A DNA stretch of 64,000 nucleotides from Branchiostoma floridae. Its lineage: Eukaryota > Chordata > Leptocardii > Amphioxiformes > Branchiostomatidae. Below are positions 23,857 to 34,157 of this stretch, piece after piece. The stretch is from NCBI RefSeq assembly GCF_000003815.2, contig NC_049992.1, positions 15,299,525-15,363,524 on the forward strand. Reading direction: 5' to 3'. The translations under genes and the position numbers were made by a program. The notes under the pieces are model-generated. The model saw only the letters and a list, made by a program, of their open reading frames with translations. It ran no database searches and was not told the origin of the DNA. Every line of letters begins with the position of its first letter. The stretch's first letter is position 1.

Positions 23857-23992
23857 AGTCAGGTAGATACTTGTACACGGGTACCCTTTGGCAACAGTTT
23901 TCGCTGTAATGGATGATTGACAGTATATAAGCGGATGACGCGTTTCACTGCCCGGAACATGTTTCAAATACAAACACTAGTCTAATCTCCAA

Positions 23993-24188
23993 GCAGGCCT
24001 TACGGTGGGATAAGACGATATCAAAAGTAATGTAGCCGGTCTAGGAGTGTGCATTTCCCACGTTTCTGAAAAGATCGCCACTTCTGTGACAGATCATTCG
24101 GTTGGAAATGCATACTACTAGGCCGGCTACTTCCATCGGTCAGCTTAAGATATTATCATATCCCACCGTAGGATCTGCTTGGAGATTA
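23993..24188. mobile_element. TIR element, CTCCAAGCAG family, 9-bp near-exact TSD
   Basis: Ends TAATCTCCAAGCAGGCC and GGATCTGCTTGGAGATTA. Flanks ACACTAGTC (23984-23992) and ACACTGGTC (24189-24197) differ by one base. The arms also share GCCGGTCTAGGAGTGTGCAT-type sequence in inverted form. No coding capacity. Confidence 0.9.
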
Positions 24189-24663
24189 ACACTGGTCTTA
24201 AAAAGCCATGGACGACAGCAATGACGATATGTTACTCACGGACAAGTTTAAACTTAAGCCCTTTGGTTCGCTTGGTATTCATACTACATCTAAATCAGTG
24301 TATTTGATATAGTTTTGCAGTTTCCTGAACCATGGCACAAGCCTATTAGATAGCAAAAAGCTACCATTGAAACAGAATAATATACATTCACCTGAGTGTT
24401 TAAGATAGAGAAGCGTTACTCACCTGTGTACTTACACGGTGTCACGGGACACGAGAAACTGTGGAGTTAAGTCTGCTCTTGCTCAAACCGACAGACCGAC
24501 CTTCAACTACACCTACGGCGCACCTTTCCGTGACGGAAACGCTCCCGACGTGTTCTAACTGACAGAGGTAAGGTGTGTGGGTGAGGTGTGTCTGGAAAGC
24601 GTTTTTCACGCTACAATGATCAACAGTTGTGATTGGCTAAGAATCACATGTCTTCCTTTTGTA

Positions 24664-24798
24664 TAATCTCGAACCAGATCCACGGTGCGTAATGTATAGT
24701 ATCAAACTTCCCGTGCCCGTTTGACTCCCTTGGCCGGCTACACTCCTTGGCCAGCTTTGATACTATCTTATGGCACCGTAGGATCTGCTTGGAGATTA
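24664..24798. mobile_element. TIR element, CTCCAAGCAG family, exact 9-bp TSD
   Basis: The ends are TAATCTCGAACCAGATCC (decayed left TIR) and GGATCTGCTTGGAGATTA. The flanks CCTTTTGTA at 24655-24663 and 24799-24807 are identical. The interior includes AGTATCAAACT and, inverted, GCTTTGATACTATC. It is nearly the same as the copies at 26.35 and 43.46 kb. Confidence 0.93.
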
Positions 24799-24807
24799 CC
24801 TTTTGTA

Positions 24808-25596
24808 CATGTTTTACAGTTATCTTCAGGATAGATCAATTTCAATGAATAATTGTCATAAGATTTTTAGCACTGAGACGGTTTAGCAACGTTTAGAACT
24901 ATTGTTTCCCCTAAGGGATTTTTTTCGATGCCCGTATCTTGAACACATGCACTGAAAGCGTGTATAAGGTCAAGGAGGTACCTCTGCCTGACAATGTCGA
25001 ATTTATTTCTTGACACCGTGGACCCCGTTTTGCTTTCTGTCTATCAGACAACAAAAACTTGCGTCAGTATACCACCCGCGGGACGGGTTGGTAAATTAAC
25101 TGCTCTTTAACCTGCCAAAGATAACGAATCAGTTGGAAATGTCACGGCACAAGGGCAGTGTGAAAAGTTCATGCCAGTTTAATGTATGCAGTCACAAGTT
25201 CAGAGTAAGGCGACACTGACTTGGCCTTACGGGCATCCTCAGTAAACCGTAAGGCCAAGTAAACCAGAAAAATTGACGCGAGCGACGCAAAGAAATCAAG
25301 GAGAAGAAAATAAACCAAAGTTCTATGTACGTGATGATGAAGGTTGTAAATTTAAAGATTCACAGTACAGAAGTGTTGTCAGCAAACCTGTCTACATGTT
25401 GTGCTTTGCCCTCGTTATCTGTATCTGTATCTACATGTATATAGCCAGTATACAAATATACGAGGTGTTAAGTTTAAGGGCCTATCTCACCAAGCAGCGG
25501 GAACTGCTGGAACTATTAGTTAGTTATGTAGTTAGAGAACTATGGAACTGCTGGAACTATTAGTTAGCTATATAGTTAGAGAACTATGGAGCTACT
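24808..25596. other. Intergenic with a cruciform-like inverted repeat
   Basis: No gene recognised. A 14-bp inverted repeat (ACTTGGCCTTACGG and its complement) lies at about 25219-25232 and 25247-25260. A direct duplication containing GGAACTGCTGGAACTATTAG spans about 25498-25590. Confidence 0.45.
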
Positions 25597-25599
25597 GTT

Positions 25600-25856
25600 T
25601 ATTTTGACACCGCAACCGTGCTTTCCAGGAAATCCAAGGTGCCACCAATCCAACGCTTCTCCAGCAAAGGCGCTGTGCTTTTGAAATTTAGAAAATACCG
25701 AAAGCCGTGCCTTCGCGGTACTCCAGGGACGACTCATTTTCACTTGAGTAAAGTCTTGTAAAGTGCCTTTCCCAAGGGAGCACGGCAGGCGGATTCGATC
25801 CCGCAACCTCTCGGTCACGAGGCGAACACAATACCACTGTGCCACGCGGTCGCCAA
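25600..25856 (-). mobile_element. tRNA-derived SINE
   Basis: Read on the minus strand from 25856, the first ~75 nt carry a pol III A box (TGGCACAGTGG) and B box (GGATCGAATCC) at tRNA-like spacing. The body follows with CCTTGGGAAAGGCACTTTAC, a motif I associate with deuterostome SINE bodies. The tRNA part is imperfect as a cloverleaf and is followed by unrelated sequence, so this is a SINE and not a tRNA gene. Confidence 0.8.
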
Positions 25857-26351
25857 TGTTGTGGTTGCTATGGTACATTTTTTTGACTGATGCGAGCGTG
25901 AGCAGCTGAGCGTGAGAAGGAAAGAAGTAGTATGGCTAGTTCTAATATATGAGCGATCATGGAAGTTGTCGAAATAATGCAACTCACACGGGTAAAGAAA
26001 CAGTAAAACATGTAATCAGGTAACTAAATTTTCCTCAGGTAACATGACTGTTTCTTTGATAGCTGACGAAGGAACCCAGTCGGGTGACCTTTTCCTGTCG
26101 TAACGTGTACGTATACATTTATCACGAATGAACCTTTGGCAACCTTTAATGTTTGGTGTACAAAGAGCAATCTTCGAATGGTGTAATATGTTCTTCGTGC
26201 TTCGAGTCTTTTGACGTCTGACTTTGCCCATCGTGTCGTTCAAATACACAGCTTGGGCATGCAGTTACAGTTCACAATATCCTCGCTAGATGTCGCAGCT
26301 AGACCGTGCTTCTGCGTAAGGAGCGCTGCGGGGGGGGGGGGCGCCACAGAC

Positions 26352-26494
26352 TACTCTCCAAGCAGATCCACGGTGGCGTAATACTAGTATATAGTATAAA
26401 ACTCACCGTGCTCATTTGACTCCCTTTGGCCGGCTATACTCCTTGGTCAGCTTTGATACTATCTTATGGCACCGTAGTATCTGCTTGGAGATTA
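26352..26494. mobile_element. TIR element, CTCCAAGCAG family
   Basis: Ends TACTCTCCAAGCAGATCC and TATCTGCTTGGAGATTA. The interior matches the 24.66 and 43.46 kb copies (TTTGACTCCCTT, GGCCGGCTATACTCCTTGG). The target duplication is no longer clear. Confidence 0.85.
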
Positions 26495-26581
26495 GGGCAG
26501 ACCAAGAGGGGCGGACAGTCCGACTGTACCATTTTGAGCGTCGGCTTTCTCCTAACTGGGATAAACAAATTTCTAGTTACA

Positions 26582-26622
26582 TCAAGGAGCTTTTATCAGC
26601 TAAAAGATCAAAGCTCCTTGGT
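26582..26622. repeat. Small hairpin, CAAGGAGCTTT family
   Basis: TCAAGGAGCTTTTATC pairs with GATCAAAGCTCCTTGG across a short loop. The same hairpin occurs at 63783-63810. It could be a fold-back element or structured site. Confidence 0.7.
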
Positions 26623-26987
26623 TACATGTATTTTTGCCGGGGCGCCGAAGGCGCCCGGCTTTGTCCCCGGTTTAATGGTTCGTCCTTGGATGGGTCTGCT
26701 ATGGTCGCAAAATGTACCGTGCGTTTTTACGACAATTCTCAGCCCTTCTCAGCCCTTCAAATAAACGCAATGTACCGTGCGTTTTTACGACAATTCTCAG
26801 CCCTTCTTAGCCCTTCAAATAAACGTTGTAAGAATACTGTTTATCCATGACCTCTACTCGTACAGAAAACATTGCAGCGCTCATTAGCAAAGTCTAGGAA
26901 AGGAAAATGTTTCTTGATTTGCAGTAAAACACTGGTCATGTAACATTTGAGGAGTTGTCGTTAAATCGCACGGTTCATTTTGCGATA

Positions 26988-27232
26988 GCGTTGACGGGTC
27001 CGGGTATTTAGCGGAATAACCCGGAATAACCCGGAATAACCCGGAATAACCTTAATAAAGGATGAAAGCTACCGAAATACAGTGTGCTTTGATAAGTTAA
27101 GATCGCAGAATGCAATATTTTGGCATAAAATAATGTATATATGGCCATGGGAACAAGAAATATTACGGTTATTCCGGGTTATTCCGGGTCATTTCGGGTT
27201 ATTCCGGTAAATACCCTCACGGGCGTTGACGG
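26988..27232. mobile_element. Palindromic element with GGAATAACCC arms, 10-bp TSD
   Basis: The left arm (27002-27052) is GGGTATTTAGC followed by four GGAATAACC units; the right arm (27167-27216) is its inverted counterpart, ending GGTAAATACCC. The flanks GCGTTGACGG at 26988-26997 and 27223-27232 are exact 10-bp direct repeats. The interior (~115 bp) is AT-rich and noncoding. Confidence 0.9.
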
Positions 27233-28120
27233 TGCGGAGGAGGTGAGATTTTTATCGTACAGAAATTGGTACAGTTTGTAAAGTTATCTTTCTGGAATTC
27301 GGATGTATTAAAATATAACATTACATTCTAAGGCGTAGTGTCATGTGAGTAAAATGAGCACGACATTTGACGAAAGATTTTGTGGAGGGTATACAGTCAA
27401 GTTTATTGTGCAACGATTGGAACAGTTTACGTGCGGGTGGGAGGGGGGCGTGCGTCTATATATGCAGCTGCAGGAGGTCCTGCAGGACATTTTCGATCGT
27501 AAGAGTAACGTACAATTTGAAAAGATAGTGATCATGAATTCGGACACATTGAAACATATTTCCAAGGAACGGTATATAGTTTTTTTAGTAAAACCAGTGT
27601 GTGGGGATTGACGAGAATTTAGATAGTTTAATGGTGCACTGTGCTTGAGCCGATGCGAGGCATTATGCAGGGCATTTTTGATTGTAAAAATATCGTACAA
27701 GTTGAAAAGATGGATCGGATTCTAATACATTAAAACATACATTTCCAAAGAATAGTAGAAAACAACGGATTGTAGCTAACTGTTAAACAATCAGCAAAGC
27801 AGTTGGCAAGATGTCACACCTGAACTTTTGTAGATTTTTGCTTTTTGTTGGTACTAGTAAGATGTTATGTGATCAAGACAATATTTTCTTTCTGTTTCAG
27901 TGACGCCTTAGACTGTTCTCTGCTATATATACAAGTGACACAGTAATATACAGAAACTTACAGCTAGCAAAAGTCTGTACTCAATAAGATTTTACACAGT
28001 ACACATTTATACTTCTTCTGCTGAAATCTACGCATTACATTTTGCATCCAACCAAAGAGGTTTGAAAGAGAGTCCTTGATCCAACCAAATTAGACCTTGA
28101 GACCTATTAACAGATCATTG
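27233..28120. other. Intergenic, no gene recognised
   Basis: Frames up to 119 codons with no recognised domain. Two related stretches (about 27480-27560 and 27665-27745, sharing GCAGG-CATTTT and GTACAA-TTGAAAAGAT) show an old direct duplication. Confidence 0.4.
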
Positions 28121-28133
28121 ATCACTGTGCATT

Positions 28134-28437
28134 TTGCACATACCAGACTCAATCGTGCCACTGAGCACTGCATTTTGCACACACCAGACCAATTGTGCCA
28201 CTGAGCACTGTGCATTTTGCACACACCAGACCTATCGTGCCATTGAGCACTGTGCATTTTGCACACACCAGACCTATCGTGCCATTGAGCACTGTGCATT
28301 TTGCACACACCAGACCAATCGTGCCATTGAGCACTGTGCATTTTGCACACACCAGACCAATCGTGCCATTGAGCACTGTGCATTTTGCACACACCAGACT
28401 CAATCGTGCCACTGAGCACTGTGCATTGTGCAAATAA
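28134..28437. repeat. 42-bp tandem repeat, about seven copies
   Basis: The unit contains TGTGCATTTTGCACACACCA followed by GACC and CGTGCCATTGAGCAC. Copies are nearly identical and period 42 is divisible by three, which is why long frames run through on both strands. Each unit holds the small palindrome TGTGCA-TTT-TGCACA. The array ends ~30 bp before the start codon of the 28469 ORF. Confidence 0.92.
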
Positions 28438-28468
28438 AGTCAAGCAAAGAACACATATATTGTGAACA

Positions 28469-29626
28469 ATGTGTGAATCTATTTTATCGGGAAAATACCA
28501 CCAAGGTGACATCATTTTCAGTGGAGATAATAGAGGCAAACAATGCACTGCAAATGCTTTAATGGCAGTTGTTAACCACAGTACTTGCAGACAAGCAATT
28601 ACCTGGACAAGTACAGACCTTGATGGTGTACTTTTTCAAGGAGATGCACTATACACCTACATAAAACCATCACTAAGATCTGGTGTGGAGTTCCTCTCCG
28701 TTGATGATATTCCAGACTATTTGCAACTTTACAACAATACTGTACGTGTATCAATAAAAGAGTCTTACACTGGAGACATATTTGCCACAGAAGCAGTCTA
28801 TCCTTATTACACCTTAAAGAAAGCCCTAGAAGCAGCATTTGCTGAATCCAACACTTGTCTTTTCATAACAGCACATGGAATAACTGGTTCAACAGTAGCA
28901 TTGTTGCACGCTGATAACAAGTATTTTGTTTATGACTCACATGCCAGAAGTCCCATAACAGCATTGCCAGATAGCCATGGCACTTCTACTTTAAGCATGC
29001 ACAGTTCAAACAGCAATCTAGTTTCATTCTTGCAACAACTTAACTGGAACACAACATGCAATTTTGAGGTTGTCCCAGTACAAGCAGAAAATGTTTTCTT
29101 ATCAGTTGAACCTACTGGTATACACATTATCAATCTGACTAGCAATGTTTCTTCTATGATTGAGTCAGAAAACTGCTTTCAAGTTCAACAACAACACACA
29201 TACACCTTGGTTAAACCAGAGTTTGTATCTACGAAAGAGAACCTACAACAACCAAACACAGCATTTCCATTTGCACCACATTGTAACCAAAGTACTGGGA
29301 AAAACATTGTGCCATGCACCACAAGCAAACATCCAAGTGCTATGCCAGAGAACAGGAATGAAGGCCTCTTGAATCAATTAGTAATGTCACCAAATGCAGC
29401 ATCAAATTTAAATGATAAAAAAGTGCAAGGTCTTGCAATCCAAAGCGCAATATGCAAGGACAAACAAGAAAAACAAACCTATCAACAGAAGACAGAGAGT
29501 CTTGCAGAACAAAGAACATCATACAAAGCAAAGAAAGCAAATGAGACCTGTGAGCAAAAAGCAGCACAGCAAAGAGCATCATATAAAGCGAACAAAGGTT
29601 TCCAGCCAACTTCCCATAGATTTTAG
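28469..29626 (+). CDS. Transposon-type protein with C76-like cysteine protease domain
   Basis: Residues ~12-160 carry a pattern of the tegument-type deubiquitinase fold (peptidase C76-like): Gln12 in an HQGD motif, candidate nucleophile Cys26 in a GKQCTANAL motif, and Asp156-x-His158 in a YDSHAR motif, the usual Asp-x-His spacing. The C-terminal ~50 residues are two or three lysine-rich repeats (RTSYKAKKANET, RASYKANKG) like those that precede the HUH region in Helitron-type proteins. The frame then stops and no HUH or helicase part is seen, so it looks like the 5' remnant of a Helitron-like element rather than a host or virus gene. A piece near codons 190-204 (29041-29080) is duplicated after the stop (29660-29697). 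The Helitron link is inference; the domain call rests on motifs only. Confidence 0.7.
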   Translation: MCESILSGKYHQGDIIFSGDNRGKQCTANALMAVVNHSTCRQAITWTSTDLDGVLFQGDALYTYIKPSLRSGVEFLSVDDIPDYLQLYNNTVRVSIKESYTGDIFATEAVYPYYTLKKALEAAFAESNTCLFITAHGITGSTVALLHADNKYFVYDSHARSPITALPDSHGTSTLSMHSSNSNLVSFLQQLNWNTTCNFEVVPVQAENVFLSVEPTGIHIINLTSNVSSMIESENCFQVQQQHTYTLVKPEFVSTKENLQQPNTAFPFAPHCNQSTGKNIVPCTTSKHPSAMPENRNEGLLNQLVMSPNAASNLNDKKVQGLAIQSAICKDKQEKQTYQQKTESLAEQRTSYKAKKANETCEQKAAQQRASYKANKGFQPTSHRF

Positions 29627-29734
29627 ATATAAACTTCTAGTTTAATAATGATGCACATTTTACTGGAACACAACATGAAATTTTGAGGTAGTCCTTCCAA
29701 ATGCGCCCCGGCCAGCTTTTTTTAAAAGCTTTCT

Positions 29735-29815
29735 TGTTATATTTCAGCCATACCATAGGTATGGTGAAATATATTGTTATATTGCAATCCATACATAGTA
29801 TGGGATTGCAATATA
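29735..29815. repeat. Two adjacent hairpins
   Basis: ATTTCAGCCATACC pairs with GGTATGGTGAAAT, and ATTGCAATCCATAC pairs with GTATGGGATTGCAAT just after it. They lie directly before the satellite. Function unknown. Confidence 0.65.
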
Positions 29816-29837
29816 TTGTTTTTCCTTTCGTTCTCCT

Positions 29838-31660
29838 CCTGTCAAATCTTCAAATGGATTCAACTTTTTCATTTTTGGGCCAAATGAGCTGAAATTTGGC
29901 AGGGTGGTAGAAGTAGCAAATACCCCCAGGCGTTTTTTTCACTTTCTTGATAGAGGCCTTAGAATTTATGATATTTAGGGTTTTTGGTCATTTATAGACA
30001 AAATATGTATATTTTGGGCCCCTGTGCCCTGGTATTACAAGCTAATGACCTGAAATCTGGTACAGGGGTGCATTGGACACATGAGCACAGAAAACCATTA
30101 ACACCTTCTTCATAGATCACTTCAAAAATTAGTTATTTTAGGGTTTTTGGCCATTTTTGACTAAAAATGTATATTTATGGCTCCTATGCCCTTGTATTAA
30201 AACCAAATGACCTGAAACTTGGTACATAGGTGCGTTTGACATATGACCACAGAACCCCATCAACGCTTAATTCATTGTTTACTCCAAAAATGAGTTATTT
30301 TAGGGTTTTGGGCCATTTTTGACAAAAAATGTATATTTTTGGCTCCTATACCCTTGTATGAAAACCTAATGACCTGAAATTTGGTACAGAGGTGCATTGA
30401 ACATATGCTCACAGGACCCCATTGACACTTTCTTTATAGATGACTTCAAAAATTAGTTATTTTGGGGTTTTCAGCCATTTTTGACTAAAAATGTATATTT
30501 TTGGCTTCTATGCCCTTGTATGTAAACCAAATCACCTGAAATTTGGTAGAAACGTAAATTGGACATATGGCAACAGGACCCCATCAACAATTTCTTCATA
30601 GAGCACTTATAAAATGAGTTATTTTGGGATTTTTAGCCATTTTTAACTAAAAAATGTATATTTTTGGCTCCTATGCCCTTATATTGAAACCAAATGACCT
30701 AGAATTCGACATGAAGGTGTGTAGGACAAGTGCCCACAGTACTTCATTTTCCCATTGAGCAAACATGACTTCAAATTGTTGAATTTGGGGATTTTTTCCA
30801 GGATGAAGATGGATTGCAATATGCTGTATTTGCTCCTAAGCAAATGTCGGCCTTTCTAGTATTCGTAATGTTTCTTTCTTTCTTTCTCCTGTCAAATCTT
30901 CAGAACACGGTATCTCCGTTGTTCCTCAACCGAATGACTTGAAATTTGGCACAAGGGTAGAGTGGGCCAATACCCTCGGGCGTTTTTTTCATTTTTTCCA
31001 TATCTGTCTCTTAAATGATTTTATTAAGGTTTTTTGGTCATCTTAAGACCAAAACTGTATATTTGGGCCCCCTGTACCCTGGTATTATAACCGAATGAGC
31101 TGAAATTTGGCACAGATGTGCCTTGATAAGTCCACCATATAGATTCAATATCAGTTTTGGTGTACAGTACAACAAAATGCTTATTTTTGCGATTTTTTGA
31201 CCAATTTTTGACCAAAAAAGGACACTTTTGGCCCCTGTACCCTGGTATTACAACCAAATGAGCTGAAATTTGACAGAGATGTGCCTTGATAATGCCCCCA
31301 TATAAATTTAAGAACACTTTTGGTGTACAGTACAACAAAATGCTTATTTTTGCGATTTTTTGACCAATTTTTGACCAAAAAAGGACACTTTTGGCTCCTG
31401 TACCTTGGTATTGCAACCGAATGAGCTGAAATTTGACACAGATGTGCCTTGATAATCCCTTCATATAAATTCAATAACACTTTTGGTGTACAGTGCAACA
31501 AAATGCTTATTTTTGCGATTTTTGGCCAATTTTTGACCAAAAAAGGACACTTTTGGCTCCTGTACCCTGGTACATGTATTACAATTAAATGACCTGAAAT
31601 TTGGTATAGATAGGCATTAGATACTTGGTAACAAGATTCAAGTAAAATTTTTGACATAAA
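29838..31660. repeat. Satellite of ~162-bp units in two blocks
   Basis: The marker GA(C/G)(C/T)TGAAATTTGG starts at 29886, 30047, 30209, 30371, 30533 and 30696, then 30936, 31097, 31260, 31423 and 31591; spacing within blocks is 161-163 bp (168 for the last). Each unit holds TTTGGCTCCTATGCCCT-like and TTTTTGGCCATTTTTGAC-like stretches. Both blocks open with the same leader, CTCCTGTCAAATCTTCA (29838 region and 30889 region). The minus-strand frames of 146 and 207 codons here are by-products of the repeat. Confidence 0.93.
30811..30859. mobile_element. Helitron-like 3' terminus, copy 1
   Basis: ATATGCTGTATTTGCTC, then TAAGCAAAT forming a small hairpin, 10 bases, then CTAG followed by T (CTAG at 30856-30859). 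A near-identical stretch occurs at 34108-34157, and the sequences diverge right after CTAG. Hairpin plus CTRR before a host T is the Helitron 3' signature; no 5' end is identified. Confidence 0.5.
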
Positions 31661-31689
31661 CAACTTTAAAATGATTAATTTTGGCACTT

Positions 31690-32180
31690 TTCTGAGGGGA
31701 AATTTGTTTTCTTTTGGCCTCCTGACGTGACCTTCCGTGACCCCGCACAGAGCCACACCTGTGCGCATCAGCCGGAGAGTTAATTGAATCAAAGACCTAG
31801 CCAATCAGCGAAGAGGAGGCCAAAGGCTAATTAATATTCATAAGCGGGGCCTCATGATCCCGTATATAGCAGTGTTCCCGCCAGGGGGAGCAAAGCCCGC
31901 CTAAGGCTCTCGCATTTTAGACTATTCAGAAGGCTTTATATTGTATCAGTTCTTAGGGGCATATCTATGATAATCGCAGCAGTCACTTAACTTCTCTTCA
32001 GGAGTTTAGCGTAACACTGTTTCAGGTCAAACCGTCAAAGGCAACTAAAAACAAACTTTAACGTTACTGAGTTCAACAGTACTTATAACTTGTTATCCGA
32101 AGTTGAAACGCTAGCGATGGTATTTTCGCTGCGCTGTTAGCTCCGTGCGACTGTTGTTGACGGTCTTATAACGGTATATT
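31690..32180. repeat. Duplicated promoter-like block, copy 1
   Basis: It contains AGCCAATCAGCGAAGAGG (a CCAAT box), TTAATATTCATAAGCGGG, a TATA-like GTATATAG, and further on a block with ATATCTATGATAATCGCAGC. All but the TATA-like piece recur in copy 2 from about 32305. No coding frame was recognised. Confidence 0.75.
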
Positions 32181-32304
32181 TTGCACCCCTGTACCCTGGT
32201 ATGAGTAACATTTGGTATAGATAGGCATAATATAGTTGGTAAAATGATCCAAGTAAAATTTTTGGCATAAAGTACTGTAAAAGGCTTAATTACAGCACTT
32301 TTTT

Positions 32305-32900
32305 AGGGGAAATTGGTTTTCTTTCGTTCTCCATGCCGTGACCTTTCGGACGTTCACCCCACAGAGCCGACATCTGCACCTGCGTCTAGCCGGCAGGAAG
32401 AGTTAATTCAATTAATGGTTCAGCCAATCAGCGAAGAGGAAAGCGAAGGCAAATTAATATTCATAAGCGGGACCACACAATACGTTAACTTGAAGACTCA
32501 GGCCGTACAGACTTCTCGCCAGGATTTTTTCAAAGCGTCGGACAGGGGTCCGGGGGCCGCCGAATGTCCCTGGCGGGGTCCAGGGGCAGGGCCACTGTGG
32601 GGGGGACCCAGGTGGGCGAAGCCCCCCCGGAAGCTCTTGCATTTTAGGCTATTGAGAAGGCTTCTTTTATCAGTTTTATTAAGGGCCATATCTACGATAA
32701 TCGTAGCAGTCACTTACTTCTCTTCAGCAGTTTGACTTTAAAATATTTCGGGTCAAAGCTTCAAAGACAACTAAAACCTCATAAACAACAAACTTTACTT
32801 AGCTCAACAGTATACAAAAATATTGTACGGGTTGCCATCCTTAGTTGAAGCGCTTATTTATAGCGCTAGTATCTTCGCTGCGCCGTTAGCCGCCGTGCGA
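32305..32900. repeat. Duplicated promoter-like block, copy 2, with GC-rich insert
   Basis: It shares the CCAAT box, the TTAATATTCATAAGCGGG motif and the ATATCTACGATAATCG block with copy 1. About 32515-32640 carries a GC-rich insert with AGGGGTCCGGGGGCC, resembling the start of the 14.5 kb repeats. The 140-codon plus-strand frame across it has no known domain. Confidence 0.7.
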
Positions 32901-34105
32901 CTTTTGTTGACGGTCTGATATCCCTACGTCGCCGCCTCGCTGATATTCCCACGGACATGTTTAAAAAAAAATACCCAGCAAAAAACGCTGTTCTGCGTCA
33001 AATTCTATTCTATAAAACTCAGTGTTACAGTCTAAATATTTTGTAGAAGCACCGCTGTAGGAAAGAAGGTCCAAGCAATGTAAAACATCACGTAGCATGA
33101 AGTTCGCTGTCAACTGGCACACAGCACATGACTGTTTGAAACTCTAAGTCTAATCAACAGCCGTGTTTGATTGATAGCCGGCGGTCCTATGATGAAGTCG
33201 GCGAAAGGTGCGTTAGTTAGAAAATCTGCGTTTAGTTTTGATACGTAATTATAAGTTAGACAGTGGCGAGAATGATTATTTTCTCATCAATATTTCTCTT
33301 CAGAATTATTTGAACTTAATTGTACATCTAAACAATTGGCTTACCTGTGCAATGTTTATATGATTAATGATCAGTGTACTGAAATCATGTGTAACGTATG
33401 GCTCCTAGTCAATAGATCAGCATTTTCTCTATAGTGACCACCTGTCTATAGTGGCCACATTTCCTAGTGCTGTTGTTGTTTGGTATAAACTTTGAACATT
33501 TAAATTGTAAGTAACTTTAAACTGCCAGAGTTTCAGCCCAATAAAACACTCTCAGCGCCAGGGTATGAACAGACTGACCAGACAGACGAAAATAAATCCT
33601 CGAACAAGGTTCAATCGTATCTTCCGGGTCTGGCAGGAAGTTGTTAAACTAAAATAAGAATAGGCTCGATGGTTGATTGCATACAAAGTAAAACAGTTTA
33701 ATAGTTTTACAGCTTGAAGAAAACAAACGCTCCTACAGTATCTGCACCTGCTTGATAATTATTAAATCGTATGCCCTACTTGAATAAAAAAAGTTCATTG
33801 CAATAATAAATGTACCCACATCACAAGGAGCTTATACTTTTTTAAACTTACACCTAGTTATCGTACTGAAAATTGTTAATGACATTACATGAAGTCATTC
33901 AACAATTTTCAGTCATGATGAAAATTTTCTGAATGGAAGGTGTGATTATTGTCATTTTCTGAAAAATAGAAGCAAGCTCTGTTTTTACCTGGAGTCAATT
34001 CACAATACCAGTCCACTTTGGGGGATAATGTACTGTTAAGAGGATGTTCCATTTTTGCGCAGGGCCAGGGGTGATTTGGAACAGTCCAATGTTGCGTGGG
34101 AAGGG
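32901..34105. other. Intergenic; one inverted repeat
   Basis: No gene recognised. ACTGAAAATTGTT and its complement frame about 33865-33913. Confidence 0.45.
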
Positions 34106-34107
34106 GT

Positions 34108-34157
34108 ATGGCTGAAATATGCTGTATTTGCTCTTAAGCAAATGTCGGCCTTTCTAG
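34108..34157. mobile_element. Helitron-like 3' terminus, copy 2
   Basis: Shares ~45 bp with 30811-30859, including the ATTTGCTC-TTAAGCAAAT hairpin and the terminal CTAG (34154-34157). Flanking bases on the outside differ. Confidence 0.5.

Noticed and set aside
24403..24558. Short plus-strand frame of ~49 codons ending NAPDVF before a possible splice donor
   Set aside because: No acceptor, no family match, and the length is within chance expectation.
25781..25856. Possible functional tRNA on the minus strand
   Set aside because: A and B boxes are present but the cloverleaf is imperfect and it continues into a SINE body.
28134..28437. CRISPR-like regular repeat array
   Set aside because: Units are contiguous with no unique spacers, and the genome is eukaryotic.
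28134..28548. Long reading frames of 80-152 codons on both strands, Cys/His-rich
   Set aside because: They run through the 42-bp tandem repeat, whose period is a multiple of three; all are repeat artefacts.
28469..29626. Endogenous herpesvirus-like gene
   Set aside because: Only a protease fold is shared; lysine-rich repeats and repeat-rich surroundings fit a Helitron-like transposon better.
31024..31804. Minus-strand frames of 146 and 207 codons with internal repeats
   Set aside because: They lie wholly in the 162-bp satellite and share its periodicity; no known domain.
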